Shown here: positions 1 to 11,263 of the stretch, in pieces | Numbering within the stretch: the stretch's first letter is position 1 | How the letters are laid out: each line of letters opens with the position of its first letter | Assembly (NCBI RefSeq): GCF_009857605.1 | Contig: NZ_WWCT01000011.1 | Span: forward strand, 62,001 to 126,000 | Origin: Duganella levis | GTDB taxonomy: Bacteria; Pseudomonadota; Gammaproteobacteria; Burkholderiales; Burkholderiaceae_D | Length of the DNA: 64,000 bases | Direction of reading: 5' to 3' | Notes under the pieces: model-generated | Seen by the model: only the letters and a program-made list of their open reading frames with translations | The model's database searches: none | Told to the model about the DNA's origin: nothing | Program-made: the position numbers and the translations under genes

Positions 1-466
1 CGGTCTTGCCGACGCCGGCGCCACCGAACAGACCGACCTTACCGCCTTTGGCGAACGGGCAGACCAGGTCAATCACTTTAATACCGGTTTCCAGCAGGTC
101 CTGCGATGGCGACAGTTCGTCGTAGGCAGGAGGAGCGCGGTGGATCGAGGCGATCTGGTCGTGCGCGACCGGGCCGCATTCGTCGATCGGGTTACCCAGC
201 ACGTCCATGATGCGACCCAGGGTCGCTTTACCCACTGGCACCATGATTGGTTTGCCGGTGTTCTGGATTTGCATGCCGCGACGCAGACCATCCGACGTAC
301 CCAGTGCAATGGTACGCACGATGCCGTCACCCAGTTGTTGTTGTACTTCCAGCGTCAGCTCGGAGCCTTCCATCTTCAAGGCATCAAATACCTTGGGCAT
401 TGCGTTGCGTGGAAACTCAACGTCAACCACCGCGCCGATACACTGAACGATTTTGCCATCAGCCAT
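1..466 (-). CDS. atpD: ATP synthase F1 subunit beta, 5' part only
   Basis: This is the catalytic beta subunit of the F1 sector, which makes ATP from ADP and phosphate at the cytoplasmic face of the membrane. The protein starts [18 protein letters not shown], the usual beta N-terminal barrel. About 155 residues are present. The reading ends at the left edge within the P-loop GGAGVGKT, so the nucleotide-binding and C-terminal domains lie outside the window. It follows atpG by 30 bases and is read in the same direction, as in the standard atpIBEFHAGDC order. atpC is presumably further left. Truncation is due to the window edge, not to mutation. Confidence 0.97.
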   Translation of the reverse strand, partial: MADGKIVQCIGAVVDVEFPRNAMPKVFDALKMEGSELTLEVQQQLGDGIVRTIALGTSDGLRRGMQIQNTGKPIMVPVGKATLGRIMDVLGNPIDECGPVAHDQIASIHRAPPAYDELSPSQDLLETGIKVIDLVCPFAKGGKVGLFGGAGVGKT

Positions 467-496
467 GTTCGTTCCTTCAAATATAGTTAAATTCGT

Positions 497-1372
497 TTAA
501 ACCGCTGCCGCACCGGCGACGATTTCGGAGAGTTCTTTGGTAATTGCAGCCTGGCGGGTCTTGTTGTAGATCAGCTTCAATTCGCCGATCACGCTACCCG
601 CGTTGTCGCTGGCCGCCTTCATCGCCACCATCCGCGCCGATTGCTCGGACGCCAGGTTTTCCGCCACCGACTGGTACACCAGCGCTTCTACATAGCGCTC
701 CAGCAGTTCGTCGATCACAGTTGCTGCATCCGGCTCGTAGATGTAATCCCAGTTGTGATTACCTTCGTCAGCCTGCTTGGTTGCAGCCGGCAGGGGCAGC
801 AGTTGCTGGACCACCGGTTCCTGTTTCATCGTGTTGATGAACTTGGTGTAGCACAGGTAAACCGCATCGACCTCGCCATTCTGGAATTTCTCCAGCATGA
901 CTTTTACCGGGCCGATCAGTTTTTCCAGGTGCGGGGTGTCGCCGATCTGGGTGACTTGCGCAACCACCGGCACGCCGACGCGATTCAGGAAACCCAAACC
1001 TTTATTACCAATCGCCACTGCAGCAATCTTGTTGCCAGCGGCTTCCAGCTCACGCGATTTGTTCGTCACCAGACGCAGGATATTGGTGTTCATGCCGCCG
1101 CACAGACCTTTGTCGGTCGTGACCACGATGAAACCAATCGCCTTCGCCGTTTCCTTGGCTTCATCGGCCAGGAACGGGTGCGTGTACTCTGGGTTTGCGT
1201 TGGCCAGATTTGCAGCGATGTTACGAACTTTCTCACTGTAGGGACGGGCGGCGCGCATACGATCCTGCGCTTTGCGCATTTTCGATGCGGCAACCATTTC
1301 CATCGCCTTGGTGATCTTCTTCGTATTTTCTACGCTTTTGATCTTGCCACGTATCTCTTTGCCTACTGCCAT
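497..1372 (-). CDS. atpG: ATP synthase F1 subunit gamma
   Basis: This 291-residue protein is the central rotating shaft of F1, coupling proton flow through Fo to catalysis in the alpha3beta3 ring. It opens [20 protein letters not shown], the conserved N-terminal helix, and ends with the matching C-terminal helix ending in [10 protein letters not shown]. The internal [11 protein letters not shown] stretch is a gamma signature. Length is normal for the betaproteobacterial family. It lies between atpA and atpD with 52- and 30-base gaps, so it is part of the atp operon. Nothing is unusual. Confidence 0.98.
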   Translation of the reverse strand: MAVGKEIRGKIKSVENTKKITKAMEMVAASKMRKAQDRMRAARPYSEKVRNIAANLANANPEYTHPFLADEAKETAKAIGFIVVTTDKGLCGGMNTNILRLVTNKSRELEAAGNKIAAVAIGNKGLGFLNRVGVPVVAQVTQIGDTPHLEKLIGPVKVMLEKFQNGEVDAVYLCYTKFINTMKQEPVVQQLLPLPAATKQADEGNHNWDYIYEPDAATVIDELLERYVEALVYQSVAENLASEQSARMVAMKAASDNAGSVIGELKLIYNKTRQAAITKELSEIVAGAAAV

Positions 1373-1424
1373 GAGTCCTTACTCCTTCTGCGCTGAAGGC
1401 GCTCCCGGGGGAGCGCCAAGCACC

Positions 1425-2966
1425 TTAAAATGCGCCGGATTTCTTGAAGTCGGCAATGGCGGCCGACAGCGTTGCTTCGCCGTCTTTGTCCAGTTGCTTC
1501 GACGATTCAATCTTCGACAGCAGGTCAGCTTGTTTGGTCTTCAGGTACGCATGCAGGCCGGCTTCGAACGACAGCACTTTCTTGACTTCGACATCATCCA
1601 GGTAGCCCTTGTTCACTGCGAACAGCGAAGCGGCCATCAGGGAGATCGACAGTGGCGAGTACTGTTTCTGTTTCAGCAGTTCGGTCACGCGGGCACCGCG
1701 GTCCAGCTGCTTACGGGTCGACTCATCCAGGTCCGAAGCGAACTGCGCGAACGCAGCCAGTTCACGGTACTGGGCCAAGTCGGTACGGATACCGCCCGAC
1801 AGGTTTTTGATGACCTTGGTCTGAGCAGCACCACCGACGCGCGACACCGAGATACCGGCGTTAATCGCAGGACGGATACCGGCGTTGAACAGCGAGGTTT
1901 CCAGGAAGATCTGGCCGTCGGTAATCGAAATCACGTTGGTTGGCACGAAGGCCGACACGTCACCCGCCTGGGTTTCGATAATTGGCAGCGCGGTCAGCGA
2001 ACCGGTTTTGCCTTTGACTTCACCGTTGGTGAAGGCTTCGACGTAGTCGGCGTTGACGCGGGCTGCGCGTTCCAGCAGACGGCTGTGCAGGTAGAACACG
2101 TCGCCTGGGTAGGCTTCGCGGCCTGGTGGACGGCGCAGCAGCAGCGAGATCTGACGGTAAGCAACAGCTTGCTTCGACAGGTCATCGTAGACGATCAGCG
2201 CATCTTCACCGCGGTCGCGGAAGTATTCGCCCATGGTGCAACCCGAGTAGGCCGAAATGTACTGCATGGCAGCCGATTCCGATGCCGAAGCGGCCACCAC
2301 GATGGTGTACTCCAGCGCGCCGTGCTCTTCCAGCGAGCGCACGATGTTCTTGATGGTCGAGGCTTTTTGACCGATGGCGACGTAGATACACGTCATGCCC
2401 TGGCCTTTTTGGTTGATGATCGCATCCACCGCCACAGCCGATTTACCGGTCTGGCGGTCACCAATGATCAGCTCGCGCTGGCCACGGCCGATTGGTACCA
2501 TCGCATCGATCGATTTCAGGCCGGTCTGCATTGGCTGCGAGACGGACTCGCGGGCGATCACGCCTGGTGCAATCTTTTCGATTGGCGAGGTCAGCTTGGC
2601 GCCAACGGCGCCTTTGCCGTCGATCGGCTGGCCCAGGGCGTTGACCACGCGGCCACGCAGTTCCGGACCGACTGGCACTTCCAGAATACGGCCGGTGGTT
2701 TTGACGGTGTCGCCTTCCGAGATGTGCTCGTAAGCACCCAGGATCACGGAACCGACCGAATCACGTTCCAGATTCATGGCCAGGCCGAAGGTGTTGCCTG
2801 GGAATTCCAGCATCTCGCCTTGCATCACGTCCGACAGGCCGTGGATACGGACGATACCGTCGGCGACGGAAATAACCGTGCCTTGGTTACGTACTTCAGC
2901 GCCACCATCAAGGCCTTCGATACGGCTCTTGATCAGCTCGCTGATTTCAGATGGGTTGAGTTGCAT
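1425..2966 (-). CDS. atpA: ATP synthase F1 subunit alpha
   Basis: This 513-residue protein is the non-catalytic nucleotide-binding subunit of F1. The N-terminal [19 protein letters not shown] is typical, the Walker A motif reads [13 protein letters not shown] near residues 170-182, and the alpha/beta family signature [14 protein letters not shown] is present in the C-terminal half. Length matches the E. coli protein. It lies between atpH and atpG on the same strand. The long reading frames on the opposite strand across this gene are GC-rich shadows. Confidence 0.98.
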   Translation of the reverse strand: MQLNPSEISELIKSRIEGLDGGAEVRNQGTVISVADGIVRIHGLSDVMQGEMLEFPGNTFGLAMNLERDSVGSVILGAYEHISEGDTVKTTGRILEVPVGPELRGRVVNALGQPIDGKGAVGAKLTSPIEKIAPGVIARESVSQPMQTGLKSIDAMVPIGRGQRELIIGDRQTGKSAVAVDAIINQKGQGMTCIYVAIGQKASTIKNIVRSLEEHGALEYTIVVAASASESAAMQYISAYSGCTMGEYFRDRGEDALIVYDDLSKQAVAYRQISLLLRRPPGREAYPGDVFYLHSRLLERAARVNADYVEAFTNGEVKGKTGSLTALPIIETQAGDVSAFVPTNVISITDGQIFLETSLFNAGIRPAINAGISVSRVGGAAQTKVIKNLSGGIRTDLAQYRELAAFAQFASDLDESTRKQLDRGARVTELLKQKQYSPLSISLMAASLFAVNKGYLDDVEVKKVLSFEAGLHAYLKTKQADLLSKIESSKQLDKDGEATLSAAIADFKKSGAF

Positions 2967-3041
2967 ACTAACTCCTAAAAGTGTTTCTCTCAGCTTGCGC
3001 GAGATGAAGAATCTGTTCTAAGCCGGCCGCCGAGGGTTAAC

Positions 3042-3587
3042 TCAAGCGACCAGTGCAACACGCATTTGCTGCAGCTTGGCGCGCACCGAAGTGTCCAGCA
3101 CTTCGTCACCGACCACCACGCGTACACCGCCGATCAGGGCTGGGTCCACGGTCACGACCGGGTTCAGCTTGCGGCTGAATTTCTTTTCCAGCGTTGCGAT
3201 CAGCGTGCTCACTTGCGCGGCGTCCAGTTCGAAGGCGCTGGTGATCTCGGCGTCTGCGGCGCCTTCCGCGGCGTTTTTCAACGCCAGGAATTGCGTGCCG
3301 ATTTCCGGCAGCAGACTGATACGGCCATTTTCCACCAGCATCGTCAGGAAGTTACTGGCTTCCGTGTTGACCGGGGTTTTCACCAGGGCCTTGAAGGCGG
3401 CGACGATATCGCTGTCCGACGCTTTCGGGTTGCGGGCGAATGCTTGCACCTCGGGGTGGGATGCGATCTGGGCCAGTTCGGCCACCAGTTCGGCCCACGC
3501 CGCGAGGTTGAACGATTCCTTACCTGCTTGGGCTACGCGGAACAAAGCTTCCGCGTAGGGACGGGCGACGGTTGCGTTTTCTGCCAT
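3042..3587 (-). CDS. atpH: ATP synthase F1 subunit delta
   Basis: This 181-residue protein is the delta (OSCP-type) stator subunit that ties the top of F1 to the b subunits. It opens [16 protein letters not shown], the family's first helix, and ends with the [20 protein letters not shown] segment typical of the OSCP family. It starts 2 bases after the stop codon of atpF, so translational coupling is likely. Length is normal. Confidence 0.97.
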   Translation of the reverse strand: MAENATVARPYAEALFRVAQAGKESFNLAAWAELVAELAQIASHPEVQAFARNPKASDSDIVAAFKALVKTPVNTEASNFLTMLVENGRISLLPEIGTQFLALKNAAEGAADAEITSAFELDAAQVSTLIATLEKKFSRKLNPVVTVDPALIGGVRVVVGDEVLDTSVRAKLQQMRVALVA

Positions 3588-3589
3588 GA

Positions 3590-4060
3590 TTACAGCTCGA
3601 CAGCCAGGCGCGACAACAGATCGGCGTGAGCCGAGGCGTTGACTTCGCGCTTGAGGATTTGCTCGGCGCCCTTCACAGCCAGGTCAGCCACCTGAGCGCG
3701 CAGCGCTTCGCGCGCCTTGGCCAGTTGCTGCTCGGCTTCAGCCTTGGCTTGCGCAATGATGCGGTCCGCTTCAGCTTGTGCATTCGCTTTGATTTCTTCG
3801 GCTACCAGTTGCGCGCGCTTTTCAGCGTCGGCAACGCGTTGCGAAGCTTCTTCGCGTGCACCGGTCAGCGCTTCAGCAGCGCGTTTTTCCGCGACCACCA
3901 TTGCTTGCTGACCTTGGTCGGCAGCGGCCAGACCATCAGCGATACGCTTGGCACGCTCATCCAACGCTGCATTCAGCGATGGAAATACGAACTTCATCGA
4001 CACCCAGACCAGCACCGCGAAGGTGATCATCTGACCGATGAGAGACATATTGATGTCCAT
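3590..4060 (-). CDS. atpF: ATP synthase Fo subunit b
   Basis: This 156-residue protein forms the peripheral stalk. It has one N-terminal membrane helix (about residues 5-27, [20 protein letters not shown]) followed by a long charged coiled coil rich in Ala, Glu, Lys and Gln. Length equals the usual b subunit. An alternative start at the second Met (MSLIGQ, residue 5) cannot be excluded. It lies between atpE and atpH in operon order. Confidence 0.97.
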   Translation of the reverse strand: MDINMSLIGQMITFAVLVWVSMKFVFPSLNAALDERAKRIADGLAAADQGQQAMVVAEKRAAEALTGAREEASQRVADAEKRAQLVAEEIKANAQAEADRIIAQAKAEAEQQLAKAREALRAQVADLAVKGAEQILKREVNASAHADLLSRLAVEL

Positions 4061-4102
4061 ACCTTTGCTCCTAACTAAAAGTTTCTCCTAGGGTGGAGCA
4101 GA

Positions 4103-4399
<297 letters not shown>

Positions 4400-4440
4400 T
4401 TAAAAAAGACTACAGATACTAAAAAGTTAAAAACGAAAAT

Positions 4441-5623
<1,183 letters not shown>

Positions 5624-5665
5624 TGCGAGCCTCCTTAAAAACCGATTAAACCCCAAAGACGCGTG

Positions 5666-5695
5666 ATTATATGTGTCTTTCATGTATCGCGTCAA
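5666..5695 (-). promoter_or_regulatory. Sigma-70 promoter of the atp operon
   Basis: On the minus strand TTGACG (5690-5695) and a perfect TATAAT (5666-5671) are separated by 18 bases. The predicted transcript starts about 35 bases before the GTG of atpI. This is the best consensus promoter seen in the window, and it fits the need for strong constitutive expression of ATP synthase. Confidence 0.8.
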
Positions 5696-5777
5696 ACATG
5701 CTGCACCGCAGCAGAGCATTTAGTGCACGAATGAGACGCTTTTAGAAACATTTCCGCTGTCATTGCACCAAGTTAGA

Positions 5778-5843
5778 ACTCCGGGGTCAGGTCCGGCACT
5801 TGGACATGAGCTCGTGTCCAAGTGCCGGACCTGACCCCGGAGT
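5778..5843. repeat. 66-bp near-perfect palindrome, GGGGTCAG family, copy 1
   Basis: Two 33-base arms pair with one mismatch. The outer ends read ACTCCGGGGTCAG and the centre is CATGAGCTCGTG. It lies 5 bases beyond the parB stop codon, between parB and the atp promoter. Two related palindromes occur at 12456-12485 and 25305-25360, all at gene 3' ends, so this looks like a dispersed REP-type element. No T-run follows, so it is not a classical intrinsic terminator, although the RNA hairpin could protect or end the parB message. Confidence 0.85.
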
Positions 5844-5847
5844 GGAC

Positions 5848-6717
5848 TTAGGCGCGCAGGCGGGCCAGCACGCCGTCGAGGATGTCGAGATCGGCAAAGT
5901 CGATGATCATCTGGCCGCGGCCTTTGGCGCCCATCTTGAAGACCACCGGCGTGGCCAGCTTGTCGGACAGCTCTTCTTCCAGGCGCGAGATGTCGCCGGA
6001 CTTTTCCTTGACGCGCGCTTCTTTTGGCGAAGCTTGCAGTTCTTCCAAGGTTTTGGACACCAGTTTCTCGGTTTCGCGCACCGATAACCTTTTGGCAACC
6101 ACCATGTTGGCAAGGTTGATCTGGGTGGCAGCATCGACCGACAACAGCGCGCGCGCATGGCCCATGTCGATATCGCCGGCCATCAGCATGGTTTGCACCG
6201 GCGACGCCAGGTTCATCAGGCGCAGCAGGTTGGACACCGCGCTGCGCGAGCGGCCGACCGCCGTGGCCGCCTGCTCGTGGGTGAAGCTGAAGTCGGTGAT
6301 CAGGCGGTGGATGCCCTGCGCCTCTTCCAGCGGATTCAGATCCTCGCGCTGCATGTTCTCGATCAGCGCCATCGCGGCGGCGGCCTGGTCGTCGACATCG
6401 CGCACCAAGACCGGCAGCATGTCCAGTCCGGCCAGCTGGGCGGCGCGGAAGCGGCGCTCGCCGGCGATGATCTCGTATTTGTCCTTGCCAACCGGACGCA
6501 CCAGGATAGGCTGCATGATGCCCTGGGTTTTGATCGAGGCGGCCAGCTCCTGCAGGCCACCTTCGTCCATGCGGGTACGCGGCTGATATTTACCAGCCTG
6601 CATTTTGCTCACTGGCAGTTCGGACGGCGTGTTGGCGTCCGCCGTGGTCAAGTCGCTATCGCCGCCAAGCAGCGCGTCCAGGCCGCGACCCAGGCCTTTG
6701 AATTTTTTAGTTGCCAT
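5848..6717 (-). CDS. parB: Chromosome-partitioning protein ParB
   Basis: This 289-residue CTP-dependent DNA clamp loads at parS sites and works with ParA to segregate the origin region. Visible are the lysine-rich N-terminus (MATKKFKGLGRGLDALLGG, the ParA-contact region), the nucleotide-binding motif GERRFRAAQLAGL, the helix-turn-helix FTHEQAATAVGRSRSAVSNL, and a C-terminal dimerisation segment. It follows parA by 19 bases. Two parS sites are present at 10286-10301 and 10347-10362, so the whole ParABS system is within the window. Confidence 0.97.
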   Translation of the reverse strand: MATKKFKGLGRGLDALLGGDSDLTTADANTPSELPVSKMQAGKYQPRTRMDEGGLQELAASIKTQGIMQPILVRPVGKDKYEIIAGERRFRAAQLAGLDMLPVLVRDVDDQAAAAMALIENMQREDLNPLEEAQGIHRLITDFSFTHEQAATAVGRSRSAVSNLLRLMNLASPVQTMLMAGDIDMGHARALLSVDAATQINLANMVVAKRLSVRETEKLVSKTLEELQASPKEARVKEKSGDISRLEEELSDKLATPVVFKMGAKGRGQMIIDFADLDILDGVLARLRA

Positions 6718-6736
6718 GTATGTGCCTACCTATGCC

Positions 6737-7507
6737 TTACATTTTCTTGATGCGCTTGACCATCTCGGCGCCGAAGGCGATATACGCCTGCGCACCCTTG
6801 GAGGTCGGATCGAAGGTGACGCCCGGTACGCCGTAAGACGGCGCTTCCGCCAGACGCACGTTGCGCGGGATGATGGTCTTGAAGACTTTGTCGCCGAAGT
6901 GCTGCTCCAGCTGCGCCGACACCTGCTGCGACAGCGTCATGCGCGGATCGAACATCACGCGCAGCAGGCCGATGATCTTCAGGTCCGGGTTCAGATTGGC
7001 GTGCACCTTCTTGATGGTGTTGACCAGGTCGGACAGCCCTTCCAGCGCGTAGTACTCGCACTGCATCGGGATGATCACGCCGTGCGCGGCGCACAGGCCG
7101 TTCAGCGTCAGCATCGACAGCGCCGGCGGGCAGTCGATCAGAATGAAATCGTACTCCTTATCCACAGCCGCCAGCGCTTCCTTCAGGCGGCGTTCGCGGT
7201 TGTCCAGTTCCACCATCTCGACTTCGGCGCCGGCCAGCTCGCGGTTGGACGGCAGCACGTCGAAGTGGCCCGGCTCCGAACGCTGGCGCGCGGTGGCCAC
7301 GTCGGCGGTGCCGAGCAACACTTCATACGTCGATGAAGGCAGGCCCGCCTTGTTGATGCCGGCGCCCATGGTGGCATTGCCCTGCGGGTCTAGGTCGACC
7401 AGCAATACGCGCTGATCCAGTTTTGCCAAACCGGCGGCCAGATTGACTGTGGTGGTGGTCTTGCCTACGCCGCCCTTTTGATTTGCTACGCAAAAAATTT
7501 TTGCCAT
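6737..7507 (-). CDS. parA: Chromosome-partitioning ATPase ParA
   Basis: This 256-residue protein is a deviant-Walker ATPase that moves ParB-parS complexes over the nucleoid. The deviant P-loop KGGVGKTTTT is at about residues 11-20, followed by VDLDPQGNAT (Walker A') and ILIDCPPAL (Walker B). It lacks an N-terminal DNA-binding extension, so it is the chromosomal (Soj) type, not a plasmid type Ia protein. It lies downstream of rsmG behind a tandem-repeat spacer and directly before parB. Confidence 0.97.
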   Translation of the reverse strand: MAKIFCVANQKGGVGKTTTTVNLAAGLAKLDQRVLLVDLDPQGNATMGAGINKAGLPSSTYEVLLGTADVATARQRSEPGHFDVLPSNRELAGAEVEMVELDNRERRLKEALAAVDKEYDFILIDCPPALSMLTLNGLCAAHGVIIPMQCEYYALEGLSDLVNTIKKVHANLNPDLKIIGLLRVMFDPRMTLSQQVSAQLEQHFGDKVFKTIIPRNVRLAEAPSYGVPGVTFDPTSKGAQAYIAFGAEMVKRIKKM

Positions 7508-7535
7508 GTATTTCTTATGTGTGTTGTTGCTTTGA

Positions 7536-7607
7536 TTTATACGGTATAAACGATATAAACGATTTATACTATTTATATGATATAAACCATTTATACCGTA
7601 TAAACCG
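7536..7607. repeat. Eight tandem copies of a 9-bp AT-rich unit
   Basis: Eight consecutive 9-base units occupy 7536-7607: TTTATACGG, TATAAACGA (twice), TTTATACTA, TTTATATGA, TATAAACCA, TTTATACCG and TATAAACCG. All fit T(A/T)TA(A/T)A then two or three variable bases. The units mix TTTATA and TATAAA, which are reverse complements, so nested inverted repeats arise. The array fills almost the whole gap between the rsmG stop (7609) and a point 28 bases before the parA start. Confidence 0.9.
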
Positions 7608-7608
7608 T

Positions 7609-8271
7609 TTACTCTGTTTCTGCGTTTTCATCAGCCTGGATGAATACCAGGTGGCGTTCTGCGTCCAGCCCCGGCACGGCCAAAGGCTCCAGTTTCTGCA
7701 CTTTCCATGGTGCTGGCAGTCGCTCTCGCTCCTCTGCCGGCGCCGTGCCTTTCAAGGCGATGAATTGGCCGCCCTCCGCCAGCAGGTGCCCGGACCAGTT
7801 GACGAAGTCCGACAGGTCTGCGAAGGCCCTGGAGGTAATGACGTCGAACTTGGTCTTCACTTCCAGTTCCTGCACCTTCTTGGTGTACACCGTTACATTG
7901 CCCAGTTCCAGCTCCGCCTTCACCTGATTGAGGAAGGCGGTCTTCTTGTGCACCGTGTCGATCATCGACACTTTCATGTCCGGACGGCTGATCGCCAGCA
8001 CCATGCCCGGCAAGCCGCCCCCTGCCCCAACGTCCAGCACGTTGGCGGCGCCGGCAAAGGCCGATACCGCCGTCAGCGAGTCCAGCAGGTGCAGCTTGAC
8101 CATTTCCATGGGGTCGCGCACCGAGGTCAGGTTGTAGACCGAATTCCACTTGTTCAGCAGGGCCAGGTAGTCCAGCAGCTTTTCTACCTGTTCCTCGCTC
8201 AGCTGCAAGGGCAGCTGTTTGATGCCTTGTTTCAAAACATCCGCTACTACGTTGCGGTCAAACACCTTCAT
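7609..8271 (-). CDS. rsmG: 16S rRNA (guanine527-N7)-methyltransferase RsmG
   Basis: This 220-residue SAM-dependent enzyme (GidB) methylates N7 of G527 in 16S rRNA. The SAM-binding loop reads VLDVGAGGGLPGMVLAI at about residues 79-95. Its start codon overlaps the mnmG stop by one base (TAATG on the minus strand), so translation is probably coupled. The gene order mnmG-rsmG-parA-parB is a widely conserved origin-proximal cluster. Confidence 0.97.
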   Translation of the reverse strand: MKVFDRNVVADVLKQGIKQLPLQLSEEQVEKLLDYLALLNKWNSVYNLTSVRDPMEMVKLHLLDSLTAVSAFAGAANVLDVGAGGGLPGMVLAISRPDMKVSMIDTVHKKTAFLNQVKAELELGNVTVYTKKVQELEVKTKFDVITSRAFADLSDFVNWSGHLLAEGGQFIALKGTAPAEERERLPAPWKVQKLEPLAVPGLDAERHLVFIQADENAETE

Positions 8272-10196
8272 TAAGCTGCCTCTTCTTTATTCAAAAAACC
8301 GCCGAAACCGGCCTTCTTCAGGTGCACCAGCAGTAGCGAAATCGCCGCCGGCGTCACACCGGAAATACGCGATGCCTGACCCAGCGTTTCCGGACGCTGC
8401 GCGTGCAACTTCTGGCGCACTTCCACCGACAGCGCGGTGATGTCCAGGTAGCTGAAACCTTCCGGCAATTTCAGGTTTTCGTAGTGCTCGTGGCGCTCGA
8501 CTTCCTTGGTCTGGCGGTCGATATAGCCCGAATATTTAAGCTGGATTTCGATCTGTTCCTTGACTGCTGCATCGGTCTCGCCCGGACCTGCGAGCTCGCG
8601 GCCATCGATGCCTTTGAGCGTCATCAGCGTGTCGTAGGCAACGCCCGGACGGCGCAGCAAATCGGCCAGCGAATACTCGCGCTCGATGGCCTGGCCAATC
8701 ACGCGCTCGGACTCAGCCGCTTCCAGGATGCGCGGGTTCACCCACGTGGAGCGCAGCCGCTCCAGTTCGCGGCCAACCGACTCGCGCTTGCGGTCGAAGG
8801 CTTCCCACTGCGCATCGCCGATCACGCCCAGCTTGCGGCCGATTTCGGTCAGGCGCATGTCCGCGTTGTCTTCGCGCAGACTCAGGCGATACTCGGCACG
8901 GCTGGTGAACATGCGGTACGGCTCCATCACGCCTTGCGTAACGAGGTCGTCCACCATCACACCCAGATAGGCTTCCGAACGGGCTGGCGTCCAGGCTTCA
9001 CGGCCCTGGGTTTGCAGCGCGGCGTTGACGCCAGCCAGCAGCCCTTGCGCCGCCGCCTCTTCGTAACCGGTGGTGCCGTTGATCTGGCCGGCGAAGAACA
9101 GGCCGTTGATGGCCTTGGTTTCCAGCGACGCTTTCAGGCCGCGCGGGTCGAAATAATCGTACTCAATAGCATAGCCAGGACGCAAGATATGGGCGTTTTC
9201 CAGGCCTTTCATCGAGCGCACCAGCGCGATCTGCACGTCGAACGGCAGGCTGGTTGAGATGCCGTTTGGATAGAATTCGTGCGTGGTCAGGCCTTCCGGC
9301 TCCAGGAAAATCTGGTGCGATTCCTTGGAGGCGAAGCGGTGAATCTTGTCTTCGATCGACGGGCAATAACGCGGGCCGACGCCTTCGATCACGCCGGTGT
9401 ACATCGGGCTACGGTCCAGACCGCCACGGATGATGTCGTGGGTTTGCTGGTTGGTGTGCGTGATCCAGCACGGCATTTGCTCAGGGTGCATGGCAGCATT
9501 GCCCATCACCGAGAACACCGGTACTGGATCGAGGTCGCCTGGCTGCTCGGTCATCTGCGTGAAGTCGATGCTGCGGCCGTCGATGCGCGGCGGCGTGCCG
9601 GTCTTCAGGCGGCCTTGCGGCAGCTTCAGTTCTTTCAGCCGCGCGGACAGCGACACGGCTGGCGGATCGCCGGCACGGCCACCCGAATAGCTGTTGAGGC
9701 CAACGTGGATCTTACCGTCGAGGAAAGTGCCGGCGGTCAGCACCACGGCTGGCGCCAGGAACTTCAGGCCGATCTGGGTAACGGCGCCGACCACGCGGTC
9801 GCCTTCCACGATCAGGTCGTCCACCGCCTGCTGGAACAGCCACAGGTTAGGTTGGTTTTCCAGGCGCTCACGAATGGCGGCCTTGTACAGGATGCGGTCG
9901 GCTTGCGCGCGCGTGGCGCGTACGGCCGGACCTTTGGAGGAATTCAAGATGCGGAACTGGATACCCGATTCATCGGTAGCGATCGCCATGGCGCCGCCCA
10001 GCGCATCGACTTCTTTGACCAGATGGCCTTTGCCGATACCGCCGATGGAGGGATTGCACGACATCTGACCCAGCGTCTCAATGTTGTGGGTGAGCAGCAG
10101 CGTCTTCTGGCCCATGCGGGCAGAAGCGAGTGCAGCTTCGGTACCGGCATGACCACCGCCGACAACGATGACGTCGAATTTCGTAGGAAATAGCAT
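8271..10196 (-). CDS. mnmG: tRNA uridine-5-carboxymethylaminomethyl(34) synthesis protein MnmG
   Basis: This 641-residue FAD protein (GidA) works with MnmE to modify wobble U34 of several tRNAs. The N-terminal dinucleotide-binding motif [21 protein letters not shown] is cut short here to [10 protein letters not shown] (residues 12-21). The signatures [17 protein letters not shown] and [20 protein letters not shown] are present, and the C-terminal helical domain is complete. It is the first gene of the gid-par transcription unit, downstream of the parS-terminator palindrome. Confidence 0.98.
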   Translation of the reverse strand: MLFPTKFDVIVVGGGHAGTEAALASARMGQKTLLLTHNIETLGQMSCNPSIGGIGKGHLVKEVDALGGAMAIATDESGIQFRILNSSKGPAVRATRAQADRILYKAAIRERLENQPNLWLFQQAVDDLIVEGDRVVGAVTQIGLKFLAPAVVLTAGTFLDGKIHVGLNSYSGGRAGDPPAVSLSARLKELKLPQGRLKTGTPPRIDGRSIDFTQMTEQPGDLDPVPVFSVMGNAAMHPEQMPCWITHTNQQTHDIIRGGLDRSPMYTGVIEGVGPRYCPSIEDKIHRFASKESHQIFLEPEGLTTHEFYPNGISTSLPFDVQIALVRSMKGLENAHILRPGYAIEYDYFDPRGLKASLETKAINGLFFAGQINGTTGYEEAAAQGLLAGVNAALQTQGREAWTPARSEAYLGVMVDDLVTQGVMEPYRMFTSRAEYRLSLREDNADMRLTEIGRKLGVIGDAQWEAFDRKRESVGRELERLRSTWVNPRILEAAESERVIGQAIEREYSLADLLRRPGVAYDTLMTLKGIDGRELAGPGETDAAVKEQIEIQLKYSGYIDRQTKEVERHEHYENLKLPEGFSYLDITALSVEVRQKLHAQRPETLGQASRISGVTPAAISLLLVHLKKAGFGGFLNKEEAA

Positions 10197-10231
10197 GGTG
10201 GAGAATTTAAAGCGAAGGGGATCAAGGTCAG

Positions 10232-10237
10232 ATTATA
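10232..10237 (-). promoter_or_regulatory. Probable -10 box of the mnmG promoter
   Basis: The minus strand carries a perfect TATAAT here, about 35 bases upstream of the mnmG ATG, in an AT-rich stretch with an A-run just upstream. No convincing -35 hexamer stands at 17 bases, so the call rests on the -10 and on position alone. Confidence 0.45.
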
Positions 10238-10285
10238 GAGTTTTTTTGGTGCTGCGACTTTTTTAGGCAAAAATATTGTTGGCTG

Positions 10286-10301
10286 TGTTCCACGTGAAAC
10301 A
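10286..10301. other. parS site 1
   Basis: TGTTCCACGTGAAACA differs by one base from the bacterial parS consensus TGTTTCACGTGAAACA. It is the predicted loading site for the ParB encoded 3.6 kb away. It is the exact reverse complement of parS site 2, and the pair flank a terminator hairpin. Confidence 0.93.
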
Positions 10302-10303
10302 AT

Positions 10304-10342
10304 AAAAAAAGGGCACTTGGTGAGTTGCCAAGTGCCCTTTTT
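10304..10342. terminator. Bidirectional intrinsic terminator between the two parS sites
   Basis: GGGCACTTGG and CCAAGTGCCC form a perfect 10-bp stem with a 7-base loop. A run of seven A on the left and five T on the right give a U-tract in either direction. On the minus strand it ends transcription of the upstream TSUP permease gene before mnmG. With the flanking parS sites it forms one 77-bp palindrome (10286-10362) with a single mismatch between its 35-base arms. Confidence 0.85.
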
Positions 10343-10346
10343 CTAT

Positions 10347-10362
10347 TGTTTCACGTGGAACA
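10347..10362. other. parS site 2
   Basis: TGTTTCACGTGGAACA is one base off the parS consensus and is the mirror image of site 1. The centres of the two sites are 61 bases apart. Paired parS sites near mnmG fit the usual origin-proximal location of ParABS loading sites. Confidence 0.93.
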
Positions 10363-10376
10363 GTGTCACCAAGGTA

Positions 10377-11141
10377 TCACCACCGCAGCCATGCGTCGTA
10401 ACCAGTTTTGACAATCAGCACCGATACCACCACCAGGAACAGCTTGCGGACGAAGCCGCTGCCGTGCTTCATCGCCATGCGCGAACCGATCAGGGAACCG
10501 GCAATCTGGCACACGGCCATGGTCAAGCCCAGTTGCCAGATCAGGTGGCCGGCGTAGCCGAACCACACCAGGCCGGCGAAGTTGCACGCCACATTAACCA
10601 CCTTGGCTACCGCGGACGCACCCAGGAAGTCGAAGCCGAACACGCGCACGAACAGGAACACCAGGAAGCTGCCGGTGCCCGGACCGAAGAAGCCATCATA
10701 GAAACCAATGGCGGCGCCGACCACCAGCGCCAACGACTGTTCCTTGGCGCCCGAGTGGATTGGTGCGTGCACGCTGCCGAAGTCTTTCTTGGCGAAGGTG
10801 TAGATCGCCACCAGCACCAGTACCACCGGCAGCGCGGTGCGCATGAAGTCAGCCGAGACATGGGTAACGGTGTAGGCGCCGAAGAAGGCAAACACCAGCG
10901 CCGCCATCGCGGCCGGCGTCGCTACCGACCAGGCAATCGCCACCCGGCGCGCATAGCTGACCGCCGCCACGCTGGTGCCAAAGATGCTGGCCAGCTTGTT
11001 GGTGCCGATCAGCGTGGCCGGCGCCATGTTGGGGAACACCGTGAACATGGTCGGCAGCTGGATCAGCCCGCCTCCCCCAACCACCGCATCGACCAGTCCT
11101 GCGCCAAACGCAGCAATACCTAACACCCAGAAGTCCACCAT
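10377..11141 (-). CDS. TSUP (TauE/SafE) family membrane permease
   Basis: This 254-residue integral membrane protein of the sulfite-exporter family has about eight hydrophobic segments. The second repeat half holds GFYDGFFGPGTGSFLVF, the typical TSUP signature. Members move sulfite, sulfoacetate, organosulfonates or similar anions. The substrate here is unknown. I use the ATG at 11141 (MVDFWVLG). A TTG at 11165 would add eight residues of no membrane character. It is a single gene ended by the parS-flanked terminator. Confidence 0.88.
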   Translation of the reverse strand: MVDFWVLGIAAFGAGLVDAVVGGGGLIQLPTMFTVFPNMAPATLIGTNKLASIFGTSVAAVSYARRVAIAWSVATPAAMAALVFAFFGAYTVTHVSADFMRTALPVVLVLVAIYTFAKKDFGSVHAPIHSGAKEQSLALVVGAAIGFYDGFFGPGTGSFLVFLFVRVFGFDFLGASAVAKVVNVACNFAGLVWFGYAGHLIWQLGLTMAVCQIAGSLIGSRMAMKHGSGFVRKLFLVVVSVLIVKTGYDAWLRW

Positions 11142-11263
11142 GATCCCGCCATCCGTAACGTGCAAAGGCTCTATTGTACGGAAGAAATCTGCGCCAGCTT
11201 ATGCGCATGCGGCATGGCTTGGAGTAAGCTAGACGACGAATTCACTACTGAACGGACGCCGTC

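Noticed and set aside
1272..2978. Plus-strand frame of 568 codons over atpG and atpA
   Set aside because: Shadow of two unmistakable ATP synthase genes.
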